Shown here one piece after another: positions 17,508 to 26,973 of a stretch of 40,361 nt of DNA. Below the pieces are notes generated by a model that saw only the letters and a list, made by a program, of their open reading frames with translations, made no database searches and was not told the origin of the DNA. A program made the position numbers and the translations under genes. The stretch's first letter is position 1. Each line of letters begins with the position of its first letter. Source of the DNA: Tissierellia bacterium (GTDB lineage Bacteria > Bacillota > Clostridia > Tissierellales > Tepidimicrobiaceae); NCBI GenBank assembly GCA_012728075.1, contig JAAYFV010000019.1, positions 1-40,361 on the forward strand. Reading direction: 5' to 3'.

Positions 17508-17784
17508 ATTTATTTACAGCTTCTTTCAATGATTTACCTGCTTTAAATACAGGCGCTTTTGATGCTGGTATTTGTATAACTTCTTCTGGGTTCCTTGGGT
17601 TTCTACCTTCCCTGGCTTTTCTATGTCTTACCTCAAAAGTTCCAAACCCTACTAACTGTACCTTTTCTCCACTAGCTAATGTCTCTTGTACCACTTCCAT
17701 AAATGCGTTTAATGCACTTTCTGCATCCTTCTTTGTCAAATTGCTTTTTTCTGCCATACTAGAAACTAATTCAGCTTTATTCAT
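17506..17784 (-). CDS. hup: HU family DNA-binding protein
   Basis: This 92-residue histone-like protein bends and compacts DNA as a dimer. The N-terminal helices (MNKAELVSSMAEKSNLTKKDAESAL) and the DNA-binding arm GFGTFEVRHRKAREGRNPRNPEE followed by PVFKAGKSLKEAV are textbook HU. I use the ATG at 17784, 8 bases after GGAGG; a TTG six bases upstream is possible. It stands alone between mazG and rqcP with a terminator after it and, unusually, a sigma-H-like promoter before it. Confidence 0.96.
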   Translation of the reverse strand: MNKAELVSSMAEKSNLTKKDAESALNAFMEVVQETLASGEKVQLVGFGTFEVRHRKAREGRNPRNPEEVIQIPASKAPVFKAGKSLKEAVNK

Positions 17785-17830
17785 TATCAATTCCTCCTCT
17801 TTTCATAATGTATTAATTCTTATTTAGCTT

Positions 17831-17857
17831 ATTCTATATTCATTTGTAAAATCCTTC
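17831..17857 (-). promoter_or_regulatory. Candidate sigma-H promoter of the HU gene
   Basis: On the minus strand GAAGGATTT (17857-17849), 13 bases, then AGAAT (17835-17831) match the sigma-H consensus (RnAGGAWWW ... HGAAT). The spacing and most bases equal those of the spoVG promoter in this window. It lies about 47 bases before the hup ATG. A sigma-A promoter might also exist here; I saw no strong one. Confidence 0.55.
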
Positions 17858-17877
17858 TTATTATGCTACAAATCCTA

Positions 17878-19353
17878 TCATTTATCAAATCTATGTAGCT
17901 TTGCTTCATCCCATAATTTATCCATTTCTTCTAATGTCATATCTTCAAGTTTCTTCCCCATGTTTATACTTTTAGCTTCCATGATTGAAAATCTGTCAAT
18001 AAACTTGTTTGTACTCCTATTTAATGCTACTTCGGGATTAATATTCAAAAACCTACATACATTAACTATAGCAAATAGTAAATCTCCCAGTTCATCTTCT
18101 ACTTTATCCACATCACCACCTTCAATACAATTGATGGATTCAATCACTTCGTAATACTCTTCCTTCACCTTATCTAATGCACCATCTATGTTTTCCCAAT
18201 CAAATCCAATATCTCTAGCCCTTTTCTGTACTTTATAGCTTCTCATTAAGGAAGGAAGTTTTGGAATATCCATTAGAGTATCAGTGTAAGTATTGATATT
18301 CCTATCTTTAAACTTCAGTTTATTCCAATTATATACTACTTCATCAGATTTTTCTACTTTTTTTTCATCAAAAACATGGGGATGACGATAAATCATCTTT
18401 TCATTAAGTTCGGTAGTAATATCAAACAAGTTAAATTCCCCTTCTTCCATAGCTATTTGACTATGAAACACTATTTGAAAAAGTAAATCTCCTAATTCCT
18501 CTACTAAATCATCCATATTGTCTCTATCAATGGCATCTACTACTTCATAAGCTTCTTCAATCACACATTCTCTAATGGACTTATGGGTCTGTTCCCTATC
18601 CCAGGGGCAACCTTCCTCGCTTCTTAATAATTCTACTGTACTAATAATATCGGTAATACTATATATTTTTTTAGTTATTTTATCCACTTTGGGTATATAT
18701 ATACTCGTAAAAGGCCCAATATTATCTATCCTATCTAGCTCATATATACAAATATAACAAACTTCCTCTTCTCCTTCTATTCCTGCACTATTAATAAGAT
18801 ATACTTTATATTCATCTCCATATACCTGGGATAGCACTAACTTAATATTAGAGGCGACTCTAGTATTATATACCTGAGTTACAATACAATCAAGATTAAT
18901 ATCTATATCTTTAAATTTAAAATGGCTGCCGTCTACAATTTTTAACCCATCTATAGGGTCCCTTCTCACAAGTTCCAAAATAGGTTCTACAAAGCTTATT
19001 CCTGACAAAAGCTCTACTTCTAACCTCTCATCTTTTCTTTCCAATAGGATTTCAACTGTCTTTTCGGCTACCATAGGATGCCCAGGAACTAGATAGTTTA
19101 TAGTACCGTATTTATCAGCCTTCTGGATTAAATCTTCTACAATACGCTCATATACTCCCAAAAAATCCTCTTCTTGCTCATATACATAATCATAGGATTC
19201 ATAGGGGATGTTGTTATCCTTAAAATATTTTACTGTAGGATGTTTTTCCGTTCTTAGATAGTTCTTATCACCACTTCTAATCCTTTCCACAACTCCTATA
19301 GTTAAATCCTCTATACTTCCTGGTCCTAAGCCTAATACATATATTTTCCCCAT
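17878..19353 (-). CDS. mazG: YabN-type fusion: tetrapyrrole-methylase-like domain + MazG nucleotide pyrophosphohydrolase
   Basis: This 491-residue protein joins an SAM-dependent methyltransferase-like domain (LGLGPGSIEDL near the start, VPGHPMVAEKTVEILL around residue 90, to about 215) to two MazG modules. The first has CPWDREQTHKSIRECVIEEAYEVVDAI and VEELGDLLFQIVFHS, the second has KVKEEYYEVIESI and VEDELGDLLFAIVNVCRF; their Glu/Asp residues bind Mg2+. MazG hydrolyses NTPs/dNTPs to monophosphates, a housecleaning role. The methylase half has no known substrate. I use the ATG at 19353 (8 bases from AAAGGAG) over a GTG six bases upstream. Confidence 0.93.
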   Translation of the reverse strand: MGKIYVLGLGPGSIEDLTIGVVERIRSGDKNYLRTEKHPTVKYFKDNNIPYESYDYVYEQEEDFLGVYERIVEDLIQKADKYGTINYLVPGHPMVAEKTVEILLERKDERLEVELLSGISFVEPILELVRRDPIDGLKIVDGSHFKFKDIDINLDCIVTQVYNTRVASNIKLVLSQVYGDEYKVYLINSAGIEGEEEVCYICIYELDRIDNIGPFTSIYIPKVDKITKKIYSITDIISTVELLRSEEGCPWDREQTHKSIRECVIEEAYEVVDAIDRDNMDDLVEELGDLLFQIVFHSQIAMEEGEFNLFDITTELNEKMIYRHPHVFDEKKVEKSDEVVYNWNKLKFKDRNINTYTDTLMDIPKLPSLMRSYKVQKRARDIGFDWENIDGALDKVKEEYYEVIESINCIEGGDVDKVEDELGDLLFAIVNVCRFLNINPEVALNRSTNKFIDRFSIMEAKSINMGKKLEDMTLEEMDKLWDEAKLHRFDK

Positions 19354-19378
19354 ATCCACTACTCCTTTGTGTTTTGGT

Positions 19379-20989
19379 CTATCTTTTTAATAATTTAAAT
19401 CTAACCAACTTATTGGCTATCTTATCTCCATTGGGTAGTAATTTAAAATCCTCGTAGGTTAGTAAGCCTATAGTTAAAAGTAATATAAAATAAACTACTG
19501 CGGCAATTATTATAGCAACTATAGTAGATAGTCTACTACCAATTATAGTTGTAAAACCCATATGAACTAACCTGGCTACCAAAGCCATTATGCCTGAGGC
19601 AAAAAACGGTTTTATAAAAATATCTACTACATCTAATTTTAATCTAGTATACTTGCCAACAGCCATTAAGTCAAGTAATGAAGCTATAAAATAAGCAATT
19701 ACAGTAGATATAGCAGCTCCTTTTACATTAATATTTGGTATCCCCGTCAAAACATAAGTTAAAAATACCTTAATAGCTGCTCCTATAGCTAGGTTTATTA
19801 CTGGAACCATTGGTTTACCAAGCCCCTGTAATATAGCCGTCAAAGATTGAACAAATGTTAAAAATATAACCCCAAAGGAGAGGATAGAAAGTATCCTTCC
19901 TGTACTTGCAATTTCCTCTGGACTAAGCTTAAAATACAACAATCCTATAATAGGTTCTGCTAATATGAATAACCCAAAAGCAGCAGGTAATCCTATGAGA
20001 AGTGTAATCCTCATACCTGAAGAGGTAATATTCCTTATATCCCTATAATCTTTCTTGGTATTCGCCATTGAAATAGCAGGTACCAAAGATATGGAAAGAG
20101 CAGTTGAAAATATTAAGGGCAAATTTATCAAAGTTTGAGCATGACCTGTTAACTGGCCAAATAATGAATTAGCTTCCTCTTTGGTAAAGCCAATGGTTTC
20201 TAAACGTTTAAACACTAATAAAGTATCTATAGAGTTCATTATAGGTACAATGGCTGCTCCAATGGTTATGGGAATTGCTATAGCAAGTAAATCTTTTATT
20301 ATTTTACTTGCACTTTCTTCATTTTCAGGACTATTCCTTAGCTCTTCCCCTATTTCTCCCCTTTTAGAAAAATATATAATAGTCATAGTAAAAGCCCCAG
20401 CAATAGCACCTATAGAACCACCAAAAGACGCTCCTCCTGCTGCTATAGGTAAACCCATGTCAAGTAGATAATAAGTCAATAACAAGCCTGCTGCTACCCT
20501 AAAAATCTGTTCGGCAATTTGAGATAAAGCTGTAGGGGTCATAGTCTGTCTCCCTTGAAAATAACCTCTAAATGCTGACATTATTGGCACAAAAAATAAT
20601 GCAGGGACCAAAGCTATTAAAGCATAGTATGCATCTTCATTTCCCCAGCTTCTGACTACAGCCTTTGCATTTGCAAATACGAATAAAGAAGTAAGTAAGC
20701 CAGCTATTAACATCCCTAAAAAAGCTACTTTAAATACCTTATGAGCCCCTCTATGATCCCCTAAAGCACGTTTTTCAGAAACTAACTTAGCTATAGCTAC
20801 TGGAAAACCAGCTGTAGATATAGTAAGCAATAGTACGTATAAGGGATAAGCTGTTTGATAGTATCCTATTCCTTCACTTCCCAATATATTGTTAAGGGGT
20901 ATTCTATAAAAAGCCCCAAGTATTTTCACAATGGCTCCTGCTATACTCAAAATAGCTGCTCCCTTTAAAAAATTATCTTTGCTCATCAT
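19379..20989 (-). CDS. SpoVB/YabM-like polysaccharide flippase (MOP superfamily)
   Basis: This 536-residue membrane protein has about 14 hydrophobic segments and family motifs such as GAIVKILGAFYRIPLNNILGSEGIGYYQTAYPLY near the N-terminus and FRGYFQGRQTM after TM4. Relatives (SpoVB, YabM, MurJ-like) flip lipid-linked precursors across the membrane; SpoVB itself is needed for spore cortex. Its place between spoVT and mazG equals Bacillus yabM. Either of two adjacent ATGs (20989 or 20986) could start it. Whether it flips lipid II for cortex or another lipid-linked sugar cannot be told from sequence. Confidence 0.9.
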   Translation of the reverse strand: MMSKDNFLKGAAILSIAGAIVKILGAFYRIPLNNILGSEGIGYYQTAYPLYVLLLTISTAGFPVAIAKLVSEKRALGDHRGAHKVFKVAFLGMLIAGLLTSLFVFANAKAVVRSWGNEDAYYALIALVPALFFVPIMSAFRGYFQGRQTMTPTALSQIAEQIFRVAAGLLLTYYLLDMGLPIAAGGASFGGSIGAIAGAFTMTIIYFSKRGEIGEELRNSPENEESASKIIKDLLAIAIPITIGAAIVPIMNSIDTLLVFKRLETIGFTKEEANSLFGQLTGHAQTLINLPLIFSTALSISLVPAISMANTKKDYRDIRNITSSGMRITLLIGLPAAFGLFILAEPIIGLLYFKLSPEEIASTGRILSILSFGVIFLTFVQSLTAILQGLGKPMVPVINLAIGAAIKVFLTYVLTGIPNINVKGAAISTVIAYFIASLLDLMAVGKYTRLKLDVVDIFIKPFFASGIMALVARLVHMGFTTIIGSRLSTIVAIIIAAVVYFILLLTIGLLTYEDFKLLPNGDKIANKLVRFKLLKR

Positions 20990-21023
20990 CTATTCCCCCT
21001 ATTATTTAGATTAAGCTAAACTC

Positions 21024-21042
21024 ATTATACCAAAAATGTATG
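21024..21042 (-). promoter_or_regulatory. Promoter region of the spoVB-like gene
   Basis: On the minus strand a perfect extended -10, TGGTATAAT (TATAAT at 21029-21024), lies 35 bases before the ATG, with no good -35. Just upstream CATACATT (21042-21035) fits the sigma-E -10 consensus CATACAnT; a matching -35 is not clear. Either vegetative or mother-cell expression is possible. Confidence 0.4.
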
Positions 21043-21082
21043 GCTTATAATATTATATTATATAACACCAAAAATTAATATA

Positions 21083-21102
21083 GCCTACCACAATTGGTAG
21101 GC
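21083..21102 (-). terminator. Hairpin terminator after spoVT
   Basis: GCCTACCA pairs with TGGTAGGC around a CAAT loop (8 bp) just after the spoVT stop. The following minus-strand bases are T-rich but broken by A, so termination may be partial. Confidence 0.65.
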
Positions 21103-21108
21103 ATACTT

Positions 21109-21660
21109 TTAACTTTCCATCTGTTTAGCTAAAAAGGCAGCACCAGTTTCTGCCAGCTTTATCTCTATATCCCCTACAGTAGCACCTTCATCCTTGGTTA
21201 CCAGTATCACAGTACCTATGGGATCTCCTTGCATGATTATAGGTGCTATTACTTGGGCTGTATATTCATCATCGCTAGTATCTTCATAAAATATTTTCAT
21301 AGGTTTCATATTTTCCCCAGTAAAATAAGTTTTTCTAGATTCCATTATTTTTTCCAATTCTGGACTTATCCTCTTTTGAAGATATTCTTTCTTAGAACCA
21401 CCAGCAATAGCTATTATAGTATCTCTATCAGATATAATGGATGTATAATTTGTAGCTTCATATAAAGACTCACAATACTCATTAGCAAATTCAGTTAATT
21501 CTCCAATTGGAGAATATTTTTTAAGTATTACTTCTCCCTCTCTATCGGTAAATATCTCCAATGGATCGCCTTCTCTAATTCTCAAGGTTCTTCTTATTTC
21601 TTTAGGTATAACTACTCTGCCTAAATCATCAATACGTCTAACTATTCCAGTTGCCTTCAT
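21109..21660 (-). CDS. spoVT: Stage V sporulation protein T (SpoVT), AbrB-family regulator
   Basis: This 183-residue transcription factor has an N-terminal AbrB swapped-hairpin DNA-binding domain (residues 1-50: MKATGIVRRIDDLGRVVIPKE, RTLRIREGDPLEIF) and a C-terminal GAF-like domain. In Bacillus it works in the forespore with sigma-G and adjusts late forespore genes. Start: the ATG at 21660 after GAGGAGG; a longer reading would place the ribosome site inside the gene. Bacillus SpoVT is 178 residues. I could not identify a convincing sigma-G promoter upstream. Confidence 0.95.
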   Translation of the reverse strand: MKATGIVRRIDDLGRVVIPKEIRRTLRIREGDPLEIFTDREGEVILKKYSPIGELTEFANEYCESLYEATNYTSIISDRDTIIAIAGGSKKEYLQKRISPELEKIMESRKTYFTGENMKPMKIFYEDTSDDEYTAQVIAPIIMQGDPIGTVILVTKDEGATVGDIEIKLAETGAAFLAKQMES

Positions 21661-21774
21661 TGTTTCCCTCCTCAAGAAATTTTGTTGTATATTTATTATT
21701 TTACTAATAGGAATTATTTATACATAAATGGTAGATTTAAGTTAAAGTTTTTCCATTAATATTCCATTAATAAT

Positions 21775-21806
21775 AAAAAACTTTGTAGTCAGCTACAAAG
21801 TTTTTT
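21775..21806 (-). terminator. Strong terminator after the foldase gene
   Basis: AAAAAACTTTGTAG pairs with CTACAAAGTTTTTT around a four-base loop, extending to about 18 bp with flanking A/T pairs. On the minus strand it follows the peptidyl-prolyl isomerase stop by 9 bases and ends in a T-run. Being symmetrical it could act on both strands. Confidence 0.92.
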
Positions 21807-21815
21807 ATTATTAGT

Positions 21816-22781
21816 TTATTCCTTTTTATTTAAATCCATATATATTTTTATTTTAGCTTTATTTTTTAAATTAGATAACTCCTCCATATATTTCTCATTC
21901 TTTAATCTTATTATCACATCTTCTTTTAATTCTTCATAGGTATCTATTTTATCTTCTAATAATATGATGTGATAGCCTAATTCTGATTCCACTAAATCGC
22001 TTATTTCTCCTATATTTAGTTGGAAAATTACATTTTCAATTTCCTTATAACTTTCTAGCATTTCACCTCTAGTAAAATAATTTCCATCTTCTATTGCTCC
22101 ACCTTTTACTGCAGAATCTTCATCCATAGATTCAGTGGCAGCTAAACTATAGAAATCTTCGCCTTTTTTAAGTTTTTCTAACACTTTTTTTCCTTCTTCT
22201 TCTGTGGGAACTAATATATGACTAGCTTTAACCTTTATTAAAGAATCTTTGTTCTTTTCAAAATAATCTTTTAATTCTTTCTCTGATAGCTCTATTTTAT
22301 CAAAATAATATTCTGCATATTTTTCAAACAAAAGAATCCTTTCCAGTTGTTGCCTAAAAAACTCTTCTGTAAAACCATTGTTCTCTAAATATGCTTTATA
22401 CTCCTCTTCTCCACCTAATTCATCGATATATCGAGTTTTAATAGCCCTATCTATTTCTTCATCAGTTAAGGTTATATTTAACCTATCTAGCTCTTGTCTT
22501 ATAAGTTTATCTTCTATTAAAATATCTAATGTTTCTTCTCTCAATACGTCCTCAAATACTTTATTGTTCCCCATCTCTTTAAACAGTATATCTTCGCCAA
22601 ACTGTTTTTGTTTTATCTTTTTTGCCATTTCAAATTCCCTATCAAATTCCTCCTGGGTGATTACATCCCCATTAACCTTAGCTACAATTTCCCCTTGCTT
22701 TTTCCCACATCCTGAAAAAGCTAAAGACATTATGCTTATAATCAGCACAACTATTAAATACTTTTTTCTAAACTTAAACAA
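21816..22781 (-). CDS. PrsA/SurA-like peptidyl-prolyl isomerase lipoprotein
   Basis: This 321-residue secreted foldase starts with a lipoprotein signal: basic residues, a hydrophobic core (8-20) and a lipobox FSGC ending at C25, so it is anchored outside the membrane. A SurA-N/chaperone-type helical region (about 35-185) precedes a parvulin (PpiC) domain (about 188-285: KASHILVPTEEEGKKVL, ELGYHIILLED). It would help secreted or wall proteins fold. The start is TTG with AAAGGATG upstream. It lies directly after mfd, a placement common in Clostridia. Confidence 0.9.
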   Translation of the reverse strand: MFKFRKKYLIVVLIISIMSLAFSGCGKKQGEIVAKVNGDVITQEEFDREFEMAKKIKQKQFGEDILFKEMGNNKVFEDVLREETLDILIEDKLIRQELDRLNITLTDEEIDRAIKTRYIDELGGEEEYKAYLENNGFTEEFFRQQLERILLFEKYAEYYFDKIELSEKELKDYFEKNKDSLIKVKASHILVPTEEEGKKVLEKLKKGEDFYSLAATESMDEDSAVKGGAIEDGNYFTRGEMLESYKEIENVIFQLNIGEISDLVESELGYHIILLEDKIDTYEELKEDVIIRLKNEKYMEELSNLKNKAKIKIYMDLNKKE

Positions 22782-22817
22782 TTATAACATCCTTTCTAAT
22801 AAGTATACCTAAATATA

Positions 22818-25800
22818 TTATACCTTATCTCTATTATTAAGAAAACCACTAATTTTTTCAATTAATCCTTTTAATTCAACTAATATATCCTTTCTAAATC
22901 TATATCTAAAGGAAGGGTTATTAGACAAATCAAAGGTAATTCTTCGTCCATATTGTTCTGATAGATAATGGATTAAATCTGGAGATATATAGTCCATAGA
23001 TTTGAACTCCAATACCAATATATTTCCAATCTGATATATATTATCAATATGATAAATACTTGCACGGTTTTTTATATAGGAGATATCTAATAGATTTTCA
23101 ACTTCTACTGGCATATCTCCAAATCTATCTATTAATTCATCTACTAGATCCCTATAATCCTCTAAGTTTTCAATAACAGCAATCTTTTTATATATTTCTA
23201 TCTTCTGTTCTTCATCTTCTATATAGTCTTTAGGAATATAGCCATCTATATCTAAATCAATAGTGGTATCCACTAACTCTTCAAAGCTTTCACCTTTTAA
23301 TCTTTTTATGGTTTCATTTAAAAACTTCACATATAGATCATAGCCTATAGCCTCAATATGGCCATGTTGTTCTACACCTAAAAGATTTCCTGCTCCCCTT
23401 ATTTCCAAATCCCTCATAGCTATTTTAAAACCTGAACCAAACTCAGTAAAATCTCTTATAGCCCTAAGCCTTTTTTCTGCTACTTCTGTTAAAACCTTGT
23501 CTTTCTCATAAGTCAAATAAGCATAGGATACTCTGTTGGTCCTACCTACCCTACCTCTTAGTTGATACAATTGAGATAATCCCATTTTATCTGCATTATA
23601 TATTATTATGGTATTTACATTAGGTATATCTAACCCAGTCTCGATAATAGTGGTGCTTACCAAAACATTGTACTCCATAGATATGAAATCCATCATTATC
23701 TTTTCTAGATGCCTTTCGCTCATCTGCCCATGCCCCACCGCTATACTAGCTTCTGGAACCAAATCCCTTAGTTTAGCAGCCATCCTATCTATGGTGTCAA
23801 CCCTATTGTACACGAAATATACCTGGCCACCTCTTTCTATTTCCTTCAATATAGCTTCTCGTATCATCTGTTCATTAAACTCTACTACATAGGTTTGTAT
23901 AGGATATCTCTCCTCAGGAGGTTCCTCTATAATACTCATATCTCTAATGCCTATAAGGGACATGTGGAGGGTCCTAGGTATAGGTGTAGCGGTAAGAGTT
24001 AATACATCTACATTTTCTTTTAGCTTTTTCAACCTCTCTTTATGTTTAACTCCAAATCTCTGTTCTTCATCTATTATAAGTAAACCAAGATCTTTAAATA
24101 TTATGTCTTTAGACAATAATCTATGAGTACCTACTACTATATCCACGGTACCCTTTCTCAATCCATCTACGGTATTTTTCTGATCTGAAACTGTTCTGAA
24201 TCTACTCAACATGGCTATATTTATGGGAAAGGAGTCAAACCTTTCAATCATGGTGTTGTAATGTTGCTGGGCTAATATGGTAGTAGGCACCAAAAAAGCT
24301 ACTTGTTTACCATCCATTACAGCTTTAAAGGCCGCCCTTAAAGCTACTTCTGTCTTCCCATATCCCACATCTCCACACAATAATCTGTCCATGGGTCTTG
24401 TGCTTTCCATATCCTTTTTTATCTCTTCTATACTTCTAATCTGCCCTTCCGTTTCCTCATAGGGGAATAAATCTTCAAATTCTCTCTGCCATGGAGTATC
24501 TTTTGAAAAGGCATATCCTTGTTGGCTTTCCCTTATAGCATATAGCTCTAATAGATCCTTGGCCATATCCTCTACAGCTTTTTTTGCTCTTTGTTTAGTT
24601 CGAGCCCACTCAGAGCTACTAAGCTTATTGATTTTAGGCTTAGCAGAATCAGCCCCTACATATTTTTGAATCAAATTCATCTGATCTATAGGTACATATA
24701 ATTTATCATTTCCCCTATAATTTATGGTTAAGTAATCTTTTTTAACCCCTTGTATATTTAATTGTTCAATCCCTTCATATTGACCAATGCCATGATTCTC
24801 ATGAACAACATAATCCCCAATATTTAAATCAGAAAAACTGATGGTACTTTCTTTAGCCTTCTTTTTTGCTCCTTTAGCTCTTTCCTTATAGGTACCATAT
24901 ATTTCCCCTTCAGATATAATTGCAAATTTAATATCCGAATATTCAAATCCCCTTGTTATACTCCCTGTTGTTATAAACACCTGACTTGTCTTGATTTCCC
25001 TATTATTGTCATCTACATAACTACATTCTAAACCAAGATCCATTAAGTGATCATGTAATATTTTACCTCTTTGTTCCGTACCAGCTAAAATTATAACTTT
25101 ATATCCCCTGTATTTATAATGTTCTAGTTCCTCTTTTAAAATTTCCATATTATTATGAAAAGATTGCATGGATTTAGAAGAAAATCTCAATATGGATTTA
25201 GGTTTAAATATGGGATCTTGTTTAAGTAAAGCGGTATTAATTATACATATTTTACTATTAATGTCTTTTACTATATCCATATAATCATAAATTATCTTTT
25301 CATGTTTAGATAATGCCTCACCTGCTTCAAAAGCATGGGAATACTTAAGCAAAAACTCTTCTCTAATGTTATTATATCTTTCCTCTATCCTCCTAGGTTC
25401 GTCTATAAATACTAAAGCATCATCTTCAATATAGTTTAAAATATTTGATAAGTGTTCCCCTGGTATATAAGGTGTAATCATATCCATATTGGATATATTA
25501 ATCTTTTCAAATATCTCCTCTACATATCCATTAAATTTATCTTCTATAACAGTCTTAACTTTTGAGCCTTTTCCTAGCCTTTTGGTACCTCTCTGTATAT
25601 CTTCTTTCATATTAGAAATTATATTATCCCTATACTTATCTATGATAAATACCTCTTTGGCAGGAGTTATAAAAATAGAATCTACTACCTCTAATGATCT
25701 TTGAGTACCTAAGTCAAAGGATCTAATAGAATCTATTTCATCATCAAACAATTCTATTCTATAAGGGGTATCATAATTGGGAGAATAAATATCTATTATC

Positions 25801-26336
25801 CCTCCTCTAATGCTAAATTGTCCCACTCCTTCTACCATAGCCTCCCTCTCATATCCAGAGGATACAAGCTTTTCTACTAGTCGTTCTAATTCTATTTGCT
25901 CACCTTGTTTAATGCTTATCATATATTGTTTGAATATACTTGGTTCCATAATTTTAGTTAACATACTCTCTATAGAAGCTATCACTATAATTGGCTCTTT
26001 TAATATTAATCTAGATAAAATTTTTAATCTTTGATTATTAACCTCTGAACTAATGGCATCTACCTTATAAAAAAGTAATTCCCTAGTAGGAAAAAGTTCT
26101 ACTATTTTTTCATCAAAATTTTTTATATCTTCATATATTCTTTTAGATTTTCTATCATCATAAGTTATGATAAAAATTTGTTTCCCCATATGTTGATTTA
26201 AAGCATAGACCATATGCCCTAAATTTTCATCTATTATACCATGGGTAGATATAGGGCTCTTTTTATCTTCAATATCCTCTATAAGCTTACCATAAGAGAC
26301 TAAATTTTTTAGCGGGTCTATTAACATATTTTGCAT
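22818..26336 (-). CDS. mfd: Transcription-repair coupling factor Mfd
   Basis: This 1172-residue SF2 translocase removes RNA polymerase stalled at DNA lesions and recruits UvrA. The N-terminal UvrB-like region is at about 1-330, the RNA-polymerase interaction (CarD-like) domain at about 502-570 (LNIGDYVVHENHGIGQYEG), Walker A GDVGYGKT at 655-662, DEEQ at 756-759, and later motifs TATPIPRTLHMS and QLRGRVGR. A C-terminal TRCF domain completes it. The length matches the family. The start ATG has AAGGAG 8 bases upstream. It lies 37 bases after pth; the fin (yabK) gene found between them in Bacillus is absent. Confidence 0.97.
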   Translation of the reverse strand: MQNMLIDPLKNLVSYGKLIEDIEDKKSPISTHGIIDENLGHMVYALNQHMGKQIFIITYDDRKSKRIYEDIKNFDEKIVELFPTRELLFYKVDAISSEVNNQRLKILSRLILKEPIIVIASIESMLTKIMEPSIFKQYMISIKQGEQIELERLVEKLVSSGYEREAMVEGVGQFSIRGGIIDIYSPNYDTPYRIELFDDEIDSIRSFDLGTQRSLEVVDSIFITPAKEVFIIDKYRDNIISNMKEDIQRGTKRLGKGSKVKTVIEDKFNGYVEEIFEKINISNMDMITPYIPGEHLSNILNYIEDDALVFIDEPRRIEERYNNIREEFLLKYSHAFEAGEALSKHEKIIYDYMDIVKDINSKICIINTALLKQDPIFKPKSILRFSSKSMQSFHNNMEILKEELEHYKYRGYKVIILAGTEQRGKILHDHLMDLGLECSYVDDNNREIKTSQVFITTGSITRGFEYSDIKFAIISEGEIYGTYKERAKGAKKKAKESTISFSDLNIGDYVVHENHGIGQYEGIEQLNIQGVKKDYLTINYRGNDKLYVPIDQMNLIQKYVGADSAKPKINKLSSSEWARTKQRAKKAVEDMAKDLLELYAIRESQQGYAFSKDTPWQREFEDLFPYEETEGQIRSIEEIKKDMESTRPMDRLLCGDVGYGKTEVALRAAFKAVMDGKQVAFLVPTTILAQQHYNTMIERFDSFPINIAMLSRFRTVSDQKNTVDGLRKGTVDIVVGTHRLLSKDIIFKDLGLLIIDEEQRFGVKHKERLKKLKENVDVLTLTATPIPRTLHMSLIGIRDMSIIEEPPEERYPIQTYVVEFNEQMIREAILKEIERGGQVYFVYNRVDTIDRMAAKLRDLVPEASIAVGHGQMSERHLEKIMMDFISMEYNVLVSTTIIETGLDIPNVNTIIIYNADKMGLSQLYQLRGRVGRTNRVSYAYLTYEKDKVLTEVAEKRLRAIRDFTEFGSGFKIAMRDLEIRGAGNLLGVEQHGHIEAIGYDLYVKFLNETIKRLKGESFEELVDTTIDLDIDGYIPKDYIEDEEQKIEIYKKIAVIENLEDYRDLVDELIDRFGDMPVEVENLLDISYIKNRASIYHIDNIYQIGNILVLEFKSMDYISPDLIHYLSEQYGRRITFDLSNNPSFRYRFRKDILVELKGLIEKISGFLNNRDKV

Positions 26337-26363
26337 TTAACCAGCTCCTTAAACATGTACAGC

Positions 26364-26386
26364 AGCCCAGGAACTATTCCTGGGCT
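26364..26386 (-). promoter_or_regulatory. Perfect hairpin with the pth stop codon as its loop
   Basis: AGCCCAGGAA and TTCCTGGGCT (26364-26373 and 26377-26386) form a 10-bp perfect stem. The three-base loop on the minus strand is exactly the TAG stop codon of pth. No T-run follows (the next bases are GCTGTACATG), so it is probably not a simple terminator. A role in mRNA stability, ribosome pausing or coupling to mfd is possible. Confidence 0.55.
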
Positions 26387-26955
26387 TCCTTCTTTTTTGT
26401 GTTGAATTGATTCATTCCTTCATCTATACCATAGGTTATAATGGTCTCTACTGCCATTGCTGCATTTAATACAGCCTCTTCAATACGTGGTTTCTCATCT
26501 TTGGAAAATTTACTTAATACAAAATCTGCTAGATCTTGTCCTTCTTTTCTTTTTCCTATACCAATCTTTATCCTTGGGAAATCCTGACTGCCTAATTGAT
26601 ATATTATAGATTTTAAACCATTATGCCCTCCATCACTACCTTTTTTTCTAATACGTATAGTACCAAATTCAATATCCACATCATCTACTATTACTAGTAT
26701 ATTCTCCAAGGGCATCTTATAGTAATTATATACATCTAATACTGCCATGCCACTATTATTCATATAGGTTTGTGGTTTTAGGAGTATAACCCTTTTCCCT
26801 CCTATAATACCTTCTCCATATATAGATTTGAATTTTATTTTATTTAAATTGATATTGTTTCTATTAGCTAATAACTCCACAGTATCAAACCCAACATTAT
26901 GTCTTGTACCTGAATAGTTTCTACCTGGATTTCCTAATCCTACTACTGCAAACAA
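26374..26955 (-). CDS. pth: Peptidyl-tRNA hydrolase
   Basis: This 193-residue enzyme frees tRNA from peptidyl-tRNA dropped by ribosomes. The signature VVGLGNPGRNYSGTRHNVGFDTV contains N9 and the catalytic H19 region (His20 in E. coli); KPQTYMNNSG, VDDVDIEFG and GGHNGLKSI follow, all family hallmarks. In Bacillus the gene is also called spoVC because mutants block sporulation. It follows prs by 18 bases. Its stop codon is the loop of a strong hairpin. Confidence 0.96.
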   Translation of the reverse strand: MFAVVGLGNPGRNYSGTRHNVGFDTVELLANRNNINLNKIKFKSIYGEGIIGGKRVILLKPQTYMNNSGMAVLDVYNYYKMPLENILVIVDDVDIEFGTIRIRKKGSDGGHNGLKSIIYQLGSQDFPRIKIGIGKRKEGQDLADFVLSKFSKDEKPRIEEAVLNAAMAVETIITYGIDEGMNQFNTKKKEAQE

Positions 26956-26973
26956 TTTATCACCTTCTAGCTT

